From contig JAAVYW010000063.1 of assembly GCA_022791315.1 (NCBI GenBank), positions 1 through 64,000 on the forward strand: 64,000 nt of DNA, written 5' to 3'. This document shows, in pieces, positions 42,610 to 51,008 of the stretch. Origin of the DNA: Oscillospiraceae bacterium (lineage in GTDB: Bacteria > Bacillota > Clostridia > Oscillospirales > Ruminococcaceae). The notes beneath the pieces are model-generated. The model did no database searches and was not told where the DNA came from. It was given only the letters and a program-made list of their open reading frames with translations. Both the position numbers and the translations under genes were made by a program. Numbering within the stretch: the stretch's first letter is position 1; each line of letters opens with the position of its first letter.

Positions 42610-45195
42610 CTATTTCAAAAACTTCGTCAGCAGCCTGGAAACTTCCTTCATATCAATGGGCTTTGCCACATGGGCGTTCATGCCGCATTCCAGGCTGTGC
42701 TTGATGTCCTCCGAGAAGGCGTCCGCCGTCATGGCAATGATGGGCAGGTCGGCGTCGGGCCGGTCCAGCGCCCGGATTTCCTGGGCAGCCTCGTACCCTG
42801 TCTTCACCGGCATCCGGATGTCCATCAGGATAGCGCTGTAGAAGCCCACCGGCGAGGCGTTAAACTTATCAATGCACACCTGCCCGTTCTCCGCCCGTTC
42901 CAGTTTCAGGTCCAAGTCAGAGAGCAGCTCCTCGGCAATTTCCCAGTTCAGGTCGTTGTCCTCTGCCAAGAGGATATTCCGTCCTGCAAAGTCCAGCTGT
43001 TTTTCGTCTTCCTTTTCCATTCCGGCTTCCGGTTCCCCTGTGTAGGGCCGCAACCCGTAAAACAGGGTGGAACGGAACAAGGGCTTGGAGATAAAGCCGG
43101 TGACGCCTGCCGCCTTGGCCCTGTCCTCAATCTCGCCCCAGTCATAGGCCGAAATCAGTACAATCGGCACCTCGTCCCCCATCAGGATACGGATTTCCCT
43201 GGCCGTCTCAATGCCGTCCATGCCGGGCAACTTCCAATCCAGTAAAATCACCTGGTAATCGTCCCCGCGTTCATGGCGGGTCTTCACCATTTTAATGGCG
43301 CTCTCCCCGTCCAACGTCCAGTCCGCCGTCACGCCGATAGAACCCAAAGAGGCCACGGTGCTCTCACACATCTGCTGGTCGTCGTCCACCACCAGCATGT
43401 TCCAGCTGGGCAGCACCATGTCGCTCTCCGACACGGTTGCCCGTTCCAGGTCAAGCACCACATGGAATTCTGTGCCTTTCCCCATCTGGCTGTTCACTTC
43501 AATCGTGCCGCCCATAGCGTCCACGATGTATTTGGTAATAGTCATCCCCAGCCCGCTGCCCTCGATTTTATGTACCCTGGTGTTGTCTTCCCGGCTAAAG
43601 GACTCAAATATCTTCTTTTTATACTCCTCCGACATGCCGATGCCAGTGTCTTTCACCCATAGGTGGACCCGCACAAACTCCTCCCCCTTGGGCGAGCCCT
43701 CTTGGCTCAGTGATATGGCGATGGAGCCCCCCTCCGGCGTAAACTTCACCGCATTGGAGAGGAAATTCAGCAGCACCTGGTTGAGCCGCACACTGTCGCA
43801 GCACACATTTTCCGAGGTGATGTCGTAAATCCGCACGTCAAACTGCTGCTTCTTGGCCCTGATTTGGGGTTGGATAATGCCCACAATGCTGTCCATCACC
43901 TCTCGCAAGGAGACCTGGTCATAGTTCAGCGTCATCTTGCCGCTCTCAATCTTTGACATATCCAGCACGTCATTGATAAGCCCCAGCAGATGCCGGCTGG
44001 AGAGGGCAATTTTCTTCAGGCAGTTCTGCACCTGCTGCTCATTACCGATATTGGCCGTGGCAATGGCTGTCATACCCACAATGGCGTTCATGGGCGTGCG
44101 GATGTCGTGGCTCATGTTGGAGAGGAATTCGCTCTTGGCCTGGTTGGCCCGTTCCGCCTCCTCTGTGGCCTGCTCCGCTTCGACCTTAGCCTGCTCTGCC
44201 TCCACGCGGGCCTGCTCCAGTTCCCGCATCTGCCGCTTTGCAATACGGAAATAGCCCCAGAAGATGCACAGCAGCACCAGCAAAATCAGCCCGCACCCCG
44301 CAAAGGCCATGTACATCCCCTGCCGCCCCAAGCTGCTCACCAGCTCGTCCAGCTCCCCATAGGGCATCACTGTCACCAGATACCACTCTGAGTTGGGCAG
44401 CGGCATGCAGTAGGCATGTTGGCGCTCCCCCCCTATCCGCACCACACGGGAATAGGTCTCTCCCCGCTCCATGGCCTTGCGCAATTCGGCAATGTAGCTT
44501 TCTATTTCCTCTTCATCCCCTGCCTTCTCAGGCATGGCCCACACACGGTCAAAGTAGCTGTCCCGGTATGCGTCGGCGCTGCGGATGACAAAGCTGCCGT
44601 CCTTGCGGATAATGTGGGAATAGACCAAGGAGTTATCCTCGTCCAATGCCATGATATTCTTAATTGTCTCCACCGGGATGGCAGCCACCAGCGCAACGCT
44701 TTCGCCGCCTCCCGCCATAGAGCTCTGGGCGGGAATCCCCATCAACACCAGCTCCGCCCCTTGGGAGTCGCTCCCCACAGCCACCTTTTTCTCCCCGGCA
44801 TTCAGGGACTTCCGAAAAGGCTCTGGGTCTGTAACCTTCAGCGGGCTGCCGTAGAGGGTGTCAAACTGCCCGTCCGCCGAGTAAAAAGCCAGCGCCGCAA
44901 AGCCCCTGGCCTCCGCATTATAGGCCAGCTGGGAGCGCAGGGACGCATCCGTCTCGCCGTCCTCCGGCAGCAGGTCCACCAGCGCCTCCACATGAGACAT
45001 GCGGTAGTCAATCGTGGTCCCAAAGTGCATGGTAATCCGCTCGTTAAGCCCGGACATGTACAGCGTCCCCACCTCGCTGATGGTGTCGGCGTTATAGGTG
45101 TTGATTTGTACCGTAAAAAAGGAAAATGTCAGCGTGCAGAAAATCACCAGCAGGATTAGGCTGCACAGTAAAAAGCGCGTGTCTCGATTTTTCAT
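42610..45195 (-). CDS. Hybrid sensor histidine kinase with two receiver domains
   Basis: 861 residues from ATG 45195 (AGGAGG upstream). Membrane helices at about 8-28 and 295-318 flank an extracytoplasmic Cache-like sensor domain. A short Glu/Ala coiled coil leads to HisKA ([13 protein letters not shown]), HATPase ([22 protein letters not shown]), receiver 1 ([12 protein letters not shown]) and receiver 2 ([12 protein letters not shown]). It lacks its own HPt domain; the HPt protein encoded 82 bp upstream should complete the relay to the HD-GYP/GGDEF regulator. The ligand is unknown. Confidence 0.93.
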   Translation of the reverse strand: MKNRDTRFLLCSLILLVIFCTLTFSFFTVQINTYNADTISEVGTLYMSGLNERITMHFGTTIDYRMSHVEALVDLLPEDGETDASLRSQLAYNAEARGFAALAFYSADGQFDTLYGSPLKVTDPEPFRKSLNAGEKKVAVGSDSQGAELVLMGIPAQSSMAGGGESVALVAAIPVETIKNIMALDEDNSLVYSHIIRKDGSFVIRSADAYRDSYFDRVWAMPEKAGDEEEIESYIAELRKAMERGETYSRVVRIGGERQHAYCMPLPNSEWYLVTVMPYGELDELVSSLGRQGMYMAFAGCGLILLVLLCIFWGYFRIAKRQMRELEQARVEAEQAKVEAEQATEEAERANQAKSEFLSNMSHDIRTPMNAIVGMTAIATANIGNEQQVQNCLKKIALSSRHLLGLINDVLDMSKIESGKMTLNYDQVSLREVMDSIVGIIQPQIRAKKQQFDVRIYDITSENVCCDSVRLNQVLLNFLSNAVKFTPEGGSIAISLSQEGSPKGEEFVRVHLWVKDTGIGMSEEYKKKIFESFSREDNTRVHKIEGSGLGMTITKYIVDAMGGTIEVNSQMGKGTEFHVVLDLERATVSESDMVLPSWNMLVVDDDQQMCESTVASLGSIGVTADWTLDGESAIKMVKTRHERGDDYQVILLDWKLPGMDGIETAREIRILMGDEVPIVLISAYDWGEIEDRAKAAGVTGFISKPLFRSTLFYGLRPYTGEPEAGMEKEDEKQLDFAGRNILLAEDNDLNWEIAEELLSDLDLKLERAENGQVCIDKFNASPVGFYSAILMDIRMPVKTGYEAAQEIRALDRPDADLPIIAMTADAFSEDIKHSLECGMNAHVAKPIDMKEVSRLLTKFLK

Positions 45196-45277
45196 TCCAG
45201 TTCCTCCTGAACAGCTTTTCCCGCCAGGGCCTGCCGGGAACCTTTTGGCCCTAATGGGGTGTGGAGCCCGCAAACCC

Positions 45278-45640
45278 CTAGGCCTCCAGCGAGCTCTCAA
45301 AAGCGCGGATTGCCTCTGCCGTCTTCTGGTAGTCGGCTTTCACCTGCTCCACCAGGGGGGCGGCCTCCGGCGTCCATCCGTCCCGCAGCGCCTCAGTCAG
45401 CTGGGTGCTGGACTCCTGCAATTGGGTAAAGCCCAGGTTTTGGCACATGCCCTTGATGGTGTGGGACGCCCGGAAGGCCTCCTCGTAGTTCCCCGCTTCC
45501 AGGGATTGGCACAACAGGTCAAAACTGCCATCCGCCAAAAACTTCAGCACAAATTTCTGCACCAGCCGGTCGCTGCGCAGCCGGCCCTTGGCGTCCTCGT
45601 AATCCCCGCCCAAGGCGGCATAACATTCCTGTAAAGTCAT
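45278..45640 (-). CDS. Stand-alone HPt phosphotransfer protein
   Basis: 120 residues, helical, with the phospho-accepting His in [15 protein letters not shown] (about residue 60). It should pass phosphate from the hybrid kinase receivers to the response regulator whose gene overlaps it by 4 bp. Confidence 0.9.
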   Translation of the reverse strand: MTLQECYAALGGDYEDAKGRLRSDRLVQKFVLKFLADGSFDLLCQSLEAGNYEEAFRASHTIKGMCQNLGFTQLQESSTQLTEALRDGWTPEAAPLVEQVKADYQKTAEAIRAFESSLEA

Positions 45641-47784
45641 TGTTCATCCTTCCTTTCCGGGTTTTGGCCTGCGACCGGTTTGGCGTCGCCATACCGGTCG
45701 TCATTGTTCTCCTCAATCTGGGAAATAGCCGAGAGCATATCCTCCATTGTGCTGTTGTAAAAGTGGTACTGCCCCCTGCCCGAGCGTTTGCAGTAATAGA
45801 GCGCCTGGTCCGCCGCGTGGAACATGCTCTCATAGTCCGTCCCCACCACGTCGGCCCGGGCAATGCCCATGCTGATGGAGATGGTAAAGTCCTGGAACTT
45901 GCCGCACAGCGAACGGTAGATGCGCTGGATAACCGGTTCCAAATCCATTTTATATTCCAAGAAGATGGCAAATTCATCCCCGCCCACCCGGATGGCAATA
46001 TCGCTCTCCCGGATACAGTGGCGCAGCTTTTCCGCCATGTGGATGAGCAGCTGGTCGCCAAAGAGATGCCCGTAATTGTCGTTTGCCTTTTTAAACCAGT
46101 CCAAGTCAAAAATCACCATGGCATACTGGCTTTCCGGCCGCTGGAGGATGCGCTCCTCAATCAGCTTTTTCGCGCTGGCGTGGTTGAGCAGCCCGGTGAG
46201 GGAATCATGGGTAGCCATCCGCTCCAGGCTATCCAGCTTCATGCGGGAGTCGTGGATGTCCGTGGCCTTCCCAATCGTCCCCAGGCGCTGGGGCGGCTCC
46301 TCCGAATTCCACGTGCTGCGGGCAATAATCTGGAACCATCTCCACTCGTCCCCGCACAGCAGCCGGCAGTCATAGGTAATAGTGGGCTGCCGCGGGGTAG
46401 TGGCCTCCATCTTGTCTAAGAACCTGCGCCAGTCCTCTGTCGCCATCAGGCTCAAGGCCTTCTTGTCATGCAACGGGTCCATCACAATCTCGTCCAGCCC
46501 CAGCCGCTCCGCCCCCCAGTTGGAGAGTGTCACCATCGGCGGGCTGATGCTGTATTCAAACTGGATTTCCTTCGTCAGCTCGGCAAAGAAGCTGTACTTC
46601 ATCCGCTCGTGTTCCAGCAGCTGCAAGGTGCGCTCCGAGGCAGTCAGCTCCCGGTAGCGCTGCATCTCCTTTGCCACGCTCTGGCGTTCCTTCCGGTCCA
46701 TGCGGGTGTAGTCGTTGCCCTGCACGTTTCTCTGAATATCATCGGCCACATCCGCCAGGCACTCCAGCATCTGGGGATGGAAGGCGCCGCACTCCCCGTT
46801 CACAATCATTTGGATTGCCTGTTCATGGGGCACAGCCTTCTTGTAAACCCGTTCGCTAGTCAGGGCGTCATACACATCCGCCAGCGCCACCACCTGGGCC
46901 GAGATGGGGATTTCATCCCCCCGCAGCCCGTCGGGGTATCCCCGCCCGTCATAGCGCTCGTGGTGCCAGCGGCAAATCTCATAGGCCACCTTCACCAGCT
47001 GCTCCTCCTTGTAGACGGGCAGCTCCTCCAACATCTGGGCCCCGATAATGGAGTGGGTCTTCATCACCGCAAACTCCTCCGGCGTCAGCCGCCCCGGCTT
47101 GTTGAGGATTTTCTCATCAATGGCAATCTTGCCGATGTCGTGGAGCGCCGAGGCCGTGCTGATGAGGGAAATGTCCTCCCAACTCAGTTGGTAGCGGTCC
47201 GTCTTTTTCACCAGCTGCTCCAGCAGTAGCTCCGTGAGGATATGTACGTTCCGCACATGCTGCCCGCTCTCCCCGTTGCGGAATTCCACAATATGGCTGA
47301 GCACGTCAATCATCAGGTTGCTGCGCTTTTCCTTCTCATAGATTTGCTCCGCCACCAGGTTTGCCAGCTTCCTCTGCTTATTATAGAGGAACAGGGTGTT
47401 CACCACCCTGTGGTGGACAATCAGCGCGTCAAAGGGGCGTCCAATAAAGTCGGTCACACCCAGTTGATAGGCCCTCTCCACATGGGTGGAGCTGCTCTCC
47501 GCCGAAATCATGATAACGGGCACCTCTTCAATCCACCCGTTCTCGTTCATGATGTTCAGCACGCCAAAGCCGTCCAGCTGGGGCATCACAATATCCAGCA
47601 AAACCAGGGAAAACTCTTCCCTGTGCTGCTGCAAAATAGAGACGGCCTGCTTGCCGTTCTCCGCCTCAATGATGTCATACTCGTCGTCCAGCATATCCGC
47701 CAAAATAGAGCGGTTCATCTCCGAGTCATCCACCACCAGTATCTTCTGTCTGCGATTCGTTTCCCTGTCGATTTGAGTCCACAC
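45637..47784 (-). CDS. Response regulator with REC, HD-GYP, PAS and GGDEF domains
   Basis: 715 residues. Receiver with Asp64 (LLDIVMP); HD-GYP phosphodiesterase with H215-D216 (ALHDIGKIA), HHERYDGRGYPDG (G282-Y283-P284); a PAS-like segment (about 385-515); and a GGDEF cyclase with intact GGDEF at 601-605. RxxD at 592-595 lies exactly five residues before GGDEF, the product-inhibition I-site. It can thus both make and break c-di-GMP. The start is probably GTG 47784, though AAAGGG is only 1 nt away. First gene of the signalling operon. Confidence 0.93.
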   Translation of the reverse strand: MWTQIDRETNRRQKILVVDDSEMNRSILADMLDDEYDIIEAENGKQAVSILQQHREEFSLVLLDIVMPQLDGFGVLNIMNENGWIEEVPVIMISAESSSTHVERAYQLGVTDFIGRPFDALIVHHRVVNTLFLYNKQRKLANLVAEQIYEKEKRSNLMIDVLSHIVEFRNGESGQHVRNVHILTELLLEQLVKKTDRYQLSWEDISLISTASALHDIGKIAIDEKILNKPGRLTPEEFAVMKTHSIIGAQMLEELPVYKEEQLVKVAYEICRWHHERYDGRGYPDGLRGDEIPISAQVVALADVYDALTSERVYKKAVPHEQAIQMIVNGECGAFHPQMLECLADVADDIQRNVQGNDYTRMDRKERQSVAKEMQRYRELTASERTLQLLEHERMKYSFFAELTKEIQFEYSISPPMVTLSNWGAERLGLDEIVMDPLHDKKALSLMATEDWRRFLDKMEATTPRQPTITYDCRLLCGDEWRWFQIIARSTWNSEEPPQRLGTIGKATDIHDSRMKLDSLERMATHDSLTGLLNHASAKKLIEERILQRPESQYAMVIFDLDWFKKANDNYGHLFGDQLLIHMAEKLRHCIRESDIAIRVGGDEFAIFLEYKMDLEPVIQRIYRSLCGKFQDFTISISMGIARADVVGTDYESMFHAADQALYYCKRSGRGQYHFYNSTMEDMLSAISQIEENNDDRYGDAKPVAGQNPERKDEQ

Positions 47785-47843
47785 CCTTTCGCCAAGATTG
47801 GCCCGCTGCCCTTCCTGGGCAGATTCGCCGACATTCCATTTTT

Positions 47844-47872
47844 ATTCTACCACGAGCCGCGCAAAATGGCAA
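47844..47872 (-). promoter_or_regulatory. SigA-type promoter of the c-di-GMP signalling operon
   Basis: Read on the - strand: TTGCCA (47872-47867), 17-bp spacer, TAGAAT (47849-47844), with an extended TGn before the -10. It stands in a 353-bp divergent gap shared with the isomerase gene. Confidence 0.75.
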
Positions 47873-48075
47873 GCAAAAGCCATACTTCTCCCCCAAAAAC
47901 CTCCACAATTTTTTCTTCCCTTTTTGGGTTCTGTCCCCTCCCATGGCCTTGGCAATTTTGGAAGAGCTGTGCCACTGGTGTGGCTCTGCACAAGGTGCGC
48001 CTTCGCTCTATCTTTTCATCCAGGCAGGCAACCCAGACCAGGGCCTTTCCCTCCCAAAAATTCCCCATCTCCTCA

Positions 48076-48104
48076 TTGCATTCCCGCCGCCTATCATATA
48101 TAAT
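48076..48104 (+). promoter_or_regulatory. SigA-type promoter of the isomerase-like gene
   Basis: TTGCAT (48076-48081), 17-bp spacer, TATAAT (48099-48104). The ribosome site AAGGAGG (48122-48128) is in the loop of a possible AAAACC/GGTTTT hairpin. Confidence 0.75.
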
Positions 48105-48137
48105 GGAGGAAAACAAAACCCAAGGAGGTTTTCCCCT

Positions 48138-49046
48138 ATGCAAAATATGCCAAAAATTGGAATGAGCAGCTATTGCCTGGTGGAGCACCTGTACCAAAAG
48201 GACATGGACATCCTGGAAGTGATGCAGTGGGCCAAAGACAACGGTGCCGAGCACATTGAGCTGGTGCCCTTCGGCTTCTCCCTCATCGACGACGAGGAGC
48301 TGTGCCGCCGGGTCAAGGAAAAATCCCAGGAACTCTCCCTCCCCCTGTCCAACTACGCCATCCTGGCCGACGTGCTCAAATGGGACGGGCAGGAGCGCCA
48401 GGCAGAAATCCAGCGCCTCAAATCCCATGTAGACGTGGCCGCCAAGCTGGGCATCCCCCTGATGCGCCATGACATCTCCTCCTTCCGCCGTCCCCTGGAA
48501 TCCAACACCCCCGCCAATTTTGAAAAGGAGTTTTTCATGATGGTGGAAGCCGCCACCCAAGTGGCCGACTATGCCGCCCAGTACGGCATCACCACCACAG
48601 TGGAAAACCACGGCTTCTTCGTCAACGGCTCCGACCGTGTCATCCGCCTGGTGGAGGCTGTAAACCGCCCCAACTTCAAGATGTGCCTGGACACCGGCAA
48701 CCTGTTGTGTGTGGACGAGCAGCCCGAAACCAGCATCAAAAAGTGCATGCCCTATGTGGGAATGGTGCATATGAAGGACTTCTACATCCGCAAAAAGGAG
48801 CAGCTCCCCGGCATCGGCGGCCTCTTCAAGTGCGACGCCGGCAGCTGGTTCGAGACCCTGGGCGGCCGTATGCTTCGGGGCTCCATCTTCGGCCAGGGCG
48901 ATATCGACGTCCTCTCCGTCATCCGCGACATCAAGTCCAGCGGCTACGACGGCTTTATCTCCCTGGAATTTGAGGGCATGGAGGAGAGCCGCCAGGCCAG
49001 CCTCATCAGCCTGAACACCATCAAAAACATCTTCGCCCTGGCCTAA
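48138..49046 (+). CDS. Sugar phosphate isomerase/epimerase-like TIM-barrel protein
   Basis: 302 residues from ATG 48138, chosen for AAGGAGG 9 nt upstream; the frame is open 65 codons further up but without signals. AP-endonuclease-2/xylose-isomerase-like barrel with metal-ligand motifs TTTVENHG, MCLDTGNLL, and VHMKDFY. Members epimerise or isomerise free or phosphorylated sugars, inositols or tagatose/psicose; the substrate here is unknown. A single-gene unit with promoter and terminator. Confidence 0.85.
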   Translation: MQNMPKIGMSSYCLVEHLYQKDMDILEVMQWAKDNGAEHIELVPFGFSLIDDEELCRRVKEKSQELSLPLSNYAILADVLKWDGQERQAEIQRLKSHVDVAAKLGIPLMRHDISSFRRPLESNTPANFEKEFFMMVEAATQVADYAAQYGITTTVENHGFFVNGSDRVIRLVEAVNRPNFKMCLDTGNLLCVDEQPETSIKKCMPYVGMVHMKDFYIRKKEQLPGIGGLFKCDAGSWFETLGGRMLRGSIFGQGDIDVLSVIRDIKSSGYDGFISLEFEGMEESRQASLISLNTIKNIFALA

Positions 49047-49054
49047 CCCCTCTC

Positions 49055-49094
49055 TTGGCACACGCCCCAGTCCAGCGGGGCGTGTGCCAAATTT
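49055..49094 (+). terminator. Terminator after the isomerase-like gene
   Basis: TTGGCACACGCCCC pairs perfectly with GGGGCGTGTGCCAA, loop AGTCCAGC, then ATTTT. Confidence 0.88.
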
Positions 49095-49146
49095 TAACAA
49101 TTTTCCCGGAAAATTGACGAAATCCAGAAATTTCACAAAATAGTTG

Positions 49147-49175
49147 TTGCCAAAACGCACAAAATGTTATATAGT
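49147..49175 (+). promoter_or_regulatory. SigA-type promoter of the NUDIX gene
   Basis: TTGCCA (49147-49152), 17-bp spacer, TATAGT (49170-49175). The leader is about 95 nt and ends in the hairpin described at the NUDIX start. Confidence 0.75.
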
Positions 49176-49250
49176 AAAATGAACATTATGGTGGTTTGCC
49201 CAGCCATACCGGGAACCCTCCGGGGCCAATCCCCCGGGCCAAAAATTGGA

Positions 49251-49282
49251 GAAAGGAGGCTTTCGCCGTTGCGAAAGCCATG
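49251..49282 (+). promoter_or_regulatory. Ribosome site and start codon of the NUDIX gene separated by a hairpin
   Basis: GAAAGGAGG (49251-49259) is followed by a perfect 9-bp stem, GGCTTTCGC (49258-49266) with GCGAAAGCC (49271-49279), that ends right at ATG 49280. The same CTTTC can pair instead with GAAAG of the ribosome site around a GAGG loop, which would hide it. Two exclusive folds are therefore possible. Confidence 0.7.
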
Positions 49283-49711
49283 GTTAGAGTGATGAAACGG
49301 GAAAAATCATGTGGGGCGTTAGTCTATAAGCTGGTAGACAAATCCCCCTTCCTGCTGTTGATTAAGCACAAATACGGCGGCCACTGGGCCTTTCCCAAGG
49401 GCCACGTGGAGACCGGCGAAACCGAGGAACAAACAGCCCTGCGGGAAATCCGGGAGGAGACCGGCCTAGAGGTGCGCCTGGAAGAGGGTTTCCGGGAGAG
49501 CGTGGAGTATTGCCCCAAGCCCTACGTGAAAAAGCAGGTGGTCTATTTCCTGGCCCAGGTCTCCGGCGGCAGGGAGCAAAAGCAGGAGGAAGAGGTGAGC
49601 GAGCTCTGCTGGTGCCCCATGGAGGAGGCCCAGTCCCACGTCACCTATCCCAATGACCGCCGCCTCATCGGCAATGCAAAAAAATTCCTGGAGAAAATCT
49701 TGACAAATTAA
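49280..49711 (+). CDS. NUDIX hydrolase (Ap4A-hydrolase-like)
   Basis: 143 residues from ATG 49280. The Nudix box runs from Gly41 to Leu63 with the GX5E...REXREE pattern (TALREIREETGL at its end). The start CGALVYK and short length resemble diadenosine tetraphosphate hydrolases of Firmicutes, which clear alarmone-like dinucleotides; the exact substrate is not proven by sequence. An ATG at 49292 is an alternative start. The last codons contain the -35 box of the tRNA promoter. Confidence 0.88.
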   Translation: MVRVMKREKSCGALVYKLVDKSPFLLLIKHKYGGHWAFPKGHVETGETEEQTALREIREETGLEVRLEEGFRESVEYCPKPYVKKQVVYFLAQVSGGREQKQEEEVSELCWCPMEEAQSHVTYPNDRRLIGNAKKFLEKILTN

Positions 49712-49728
49712 GGCGGACATGCTATACT
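49700..49728 (+). promoter_or_regulatory. Promoter of tRNA-Arg, overlapping the NUDIX stop
   Basis: TTGACA (49700-49705), 17-bp spacer, TATACT (49723-49728). The -35 box is also the Leu-Thr codons just before the end of the NUDIX frame. Confidence 0.85.
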
Positions 49729-49763
49729 ATTTCTTGCGTTGTGAGGATAGCGCCTTGCACCAC

Positions 49764-49840
49764 GCGCCGTTAGCTCAGTTGGATAGAGTGTCCGGCTACG
49801 AACCGGAAGATCGGGGGTTCGAGTCCCTTACGGCGTACCA
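49764..49840 (+). tRNA. tRNA-Arg (anticodon ACG)
   Basis: 77 nt including an encoded CCA end. The acceptor stem GCGCCGT/ACGGCGT has a G.U first pair. The anticodon stem TCCGG/CCGGA holds loop CTACGAA, giving anticodon ACG; the T arm has TTCGAGT with two G.U pairs. The A at the first anticodon position is expected to be edited to inosine. Confidence 0.95.
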
Positions 49841-49843
49841 ATC

Positions 49844-49881
49844 AAAATCCCAAAGCAGTTCTTGCTTTGGGATTTTTCTTT
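49844..49881 (+). terminator. Terminator after tRNA-Arg
   Basis: AAAATCCCAAAGCA pairs with TGCTTTGGGATTTT around GTTCT, followed by TTCTTTT. Confidence 0.88.
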
Positions 49882-49886
49882 TCCCC

Positions 49887-49915
49887 TTGTATTCCCCCCA
49901 CGGGAATGGTAAAAT
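49887..49915 (+). promoter_or_regulatory. Possible promoter of the Uma2-family gene
   Basis: TTGTAT (49887-49892), 17-bp spacer, TAAAAT (49910-49915). The ribosome site that follows is inside the palindrome GGAGGCCTCC. Confidence 0.6.
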
Positions 49916-49940
49916 AAAAGAAAGGAAAGGAGGCCTCCAC

Positions 49941-50513
49941 ATGAACGACAATCTGGCCTATCAAAAGGAAACCTGGGAAGAGCTGCTGGGCGGCAAATTA
50001 GTGGCAATGTCCCCCCGCCCCGCCGTCAACCACAATCGCGTAATGGGGAATATTTACCGCGCCTTTGCCAACCGTCTCCACGGCAGGCCCTGCGAGGCTT
50101 TTTCCGACGGCGTCGATGTCTCCCTCACCCCCACAGACCGGGTCATCCCCGACGCCATGGTCGTCTGCAACCGCGACATCATCAAGCCCGACGGCATCCA
50201 CGGCGCCCCGGACCTGGTGGTGGAGGTCCTCTCCCCCAGCACCAAAAAGCGGGACAGGACCTATAAAAAGGACCTGTACGAGCGCTGCGGCGTGCGGGAA
50301 TACTGGCTGGCCGAGCCCGATACCAAGACCGTAGAAGTCTACCTCCTGCAAGACGGCAAATACATCCTGGACGAAGTCTACCAAATCCTCCCCGACTACA
50401 TGGAGGCCAAACTCACCGAGGAAGAGCGCACCCAATACAAGACCCAGGTGCCCGTCTCCCTGTATCCCGACTTCTCCGTTCCCCTGGACGAGATTTTCCA
50501 CAACATCTCCTAA
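49941..50513 (+). CDS. Uma2-family (DUF820) PD-(D/E)xK nuclease-like protein
   Basis: 190 residues from ATG 49941 (AAAGGAGG upstream); the open frame before it covers the tRNA and is not coding. Family core: TDRVIPDAMVV, then PDLVVEVLSPSTKKRDRTYK, then YERCGVREYWL, giving the D, E and K positions of the nuclease fold. The family is very common in cyanobacteria and scattered in Firmicutes; its role is not settled. GC and codon use match the neighbours. Confidence 0.88.
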   Translation: MNDNLAYQKETWEELLGGKLVAMSPRPAVNHNRVMGNIYRAFANRLHGRPCEAFSDGVDVSLTPTDRVIPDAMVVCNRDIIKPDGIHGAPDLVVEVLSPSTKKRDRTYKKDLYERCGVREYWLAEPDTKTVEVYLLQDGKYILDEVYQILPDYMEAKLTEEERTQYKTQVPVSLYPDFSVPLDEIFHNIS

Positions 50514-50540
50514 TCTCGTCCCTCCCCATCCCGTTCTTTC

Positions 50541-50934
50541 GTGACCTATCTCCATTATCCGTCCCCAAATGCGGTGCAGCGCTGCCTCCAATCCCATTCC
50601 CCCCTCCTCATGCTCGTCTCCTTTGACGGCTGGCAAGCCATCCTGGCTACCTGGACGAATCTCCCGAGCACTCCATCCTGCTGTCCCAGCTGGGAATGGA
50701 TTACCGGGACATCGACAAGTATTTCCGCCTAGTCCTGGACGACACCGAAGCCGATTGGACCTTTGTCTGTCCCCCCGACTACCGGTCTATCCCCGGCAAA
50801 CGCCGCCGCATCACCCAGTTCTACCTAGACGGCTTCGCCGCCATCTCCCAGGCGCTCCAGTCCCTGGGCCTCCTGGTGGGTATCCATATCCCCGCCGCTC
50901 TTGCCGCCATTTTGTCCAGATGTCCACAGAATAA
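50541..50934 (+). pseudogene. Conserved-hypothetical pseudogene with two -1 frameshifts
   Basis: A protein-like reading runs across three frames. From GTG 50541 it reads TYLHYPSPNAVQRCLQ to VSFDGWQAIL; near 50645 loss of one G shifts it to GYLDESPEHSILLSQLG, then DYRDIDKYFRLVLDD and RRRITQFYLDGFAAISQAL; near 50895 loss of one C shifts it again to PRRSCRHFVQMSTE and a stop at 50934. Restored length would be about 131 residues. Both breaks are in short G or C runs, so sequencing error is possible. No ribosome site precedes the GTG. I do not recognise the family. Confidence 0.6.
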
Positions 50935-50948
50935 CCCCCTAAAAATTC

Positions 50949-50995
50949 AAACAGGCCTTCTCCACTGCTTTATGAGTGGAGAAGGCCTGTTTTTT
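50949..50995. terminator. Terminator between the pseudogene and the MFS gene
   Basis: AACAGGCCTTCTCCACT pairs with AGTGGAGAAGGCCTGTT, loop GCTTTATG, followed by TTTTTATT on the + side and an A-rich left flank that serves the - strand. Confidence 0.85.
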
Positions 50996-51008
50996 ATTCA
51001 TCAGCCCC

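Noticed and set aside
49719..49940. Upstream extension of the Uma2 frame
   Set aside because: It would translate through tRNA-Arg and its terminator; ATG 49941 has a strong ribosome site.
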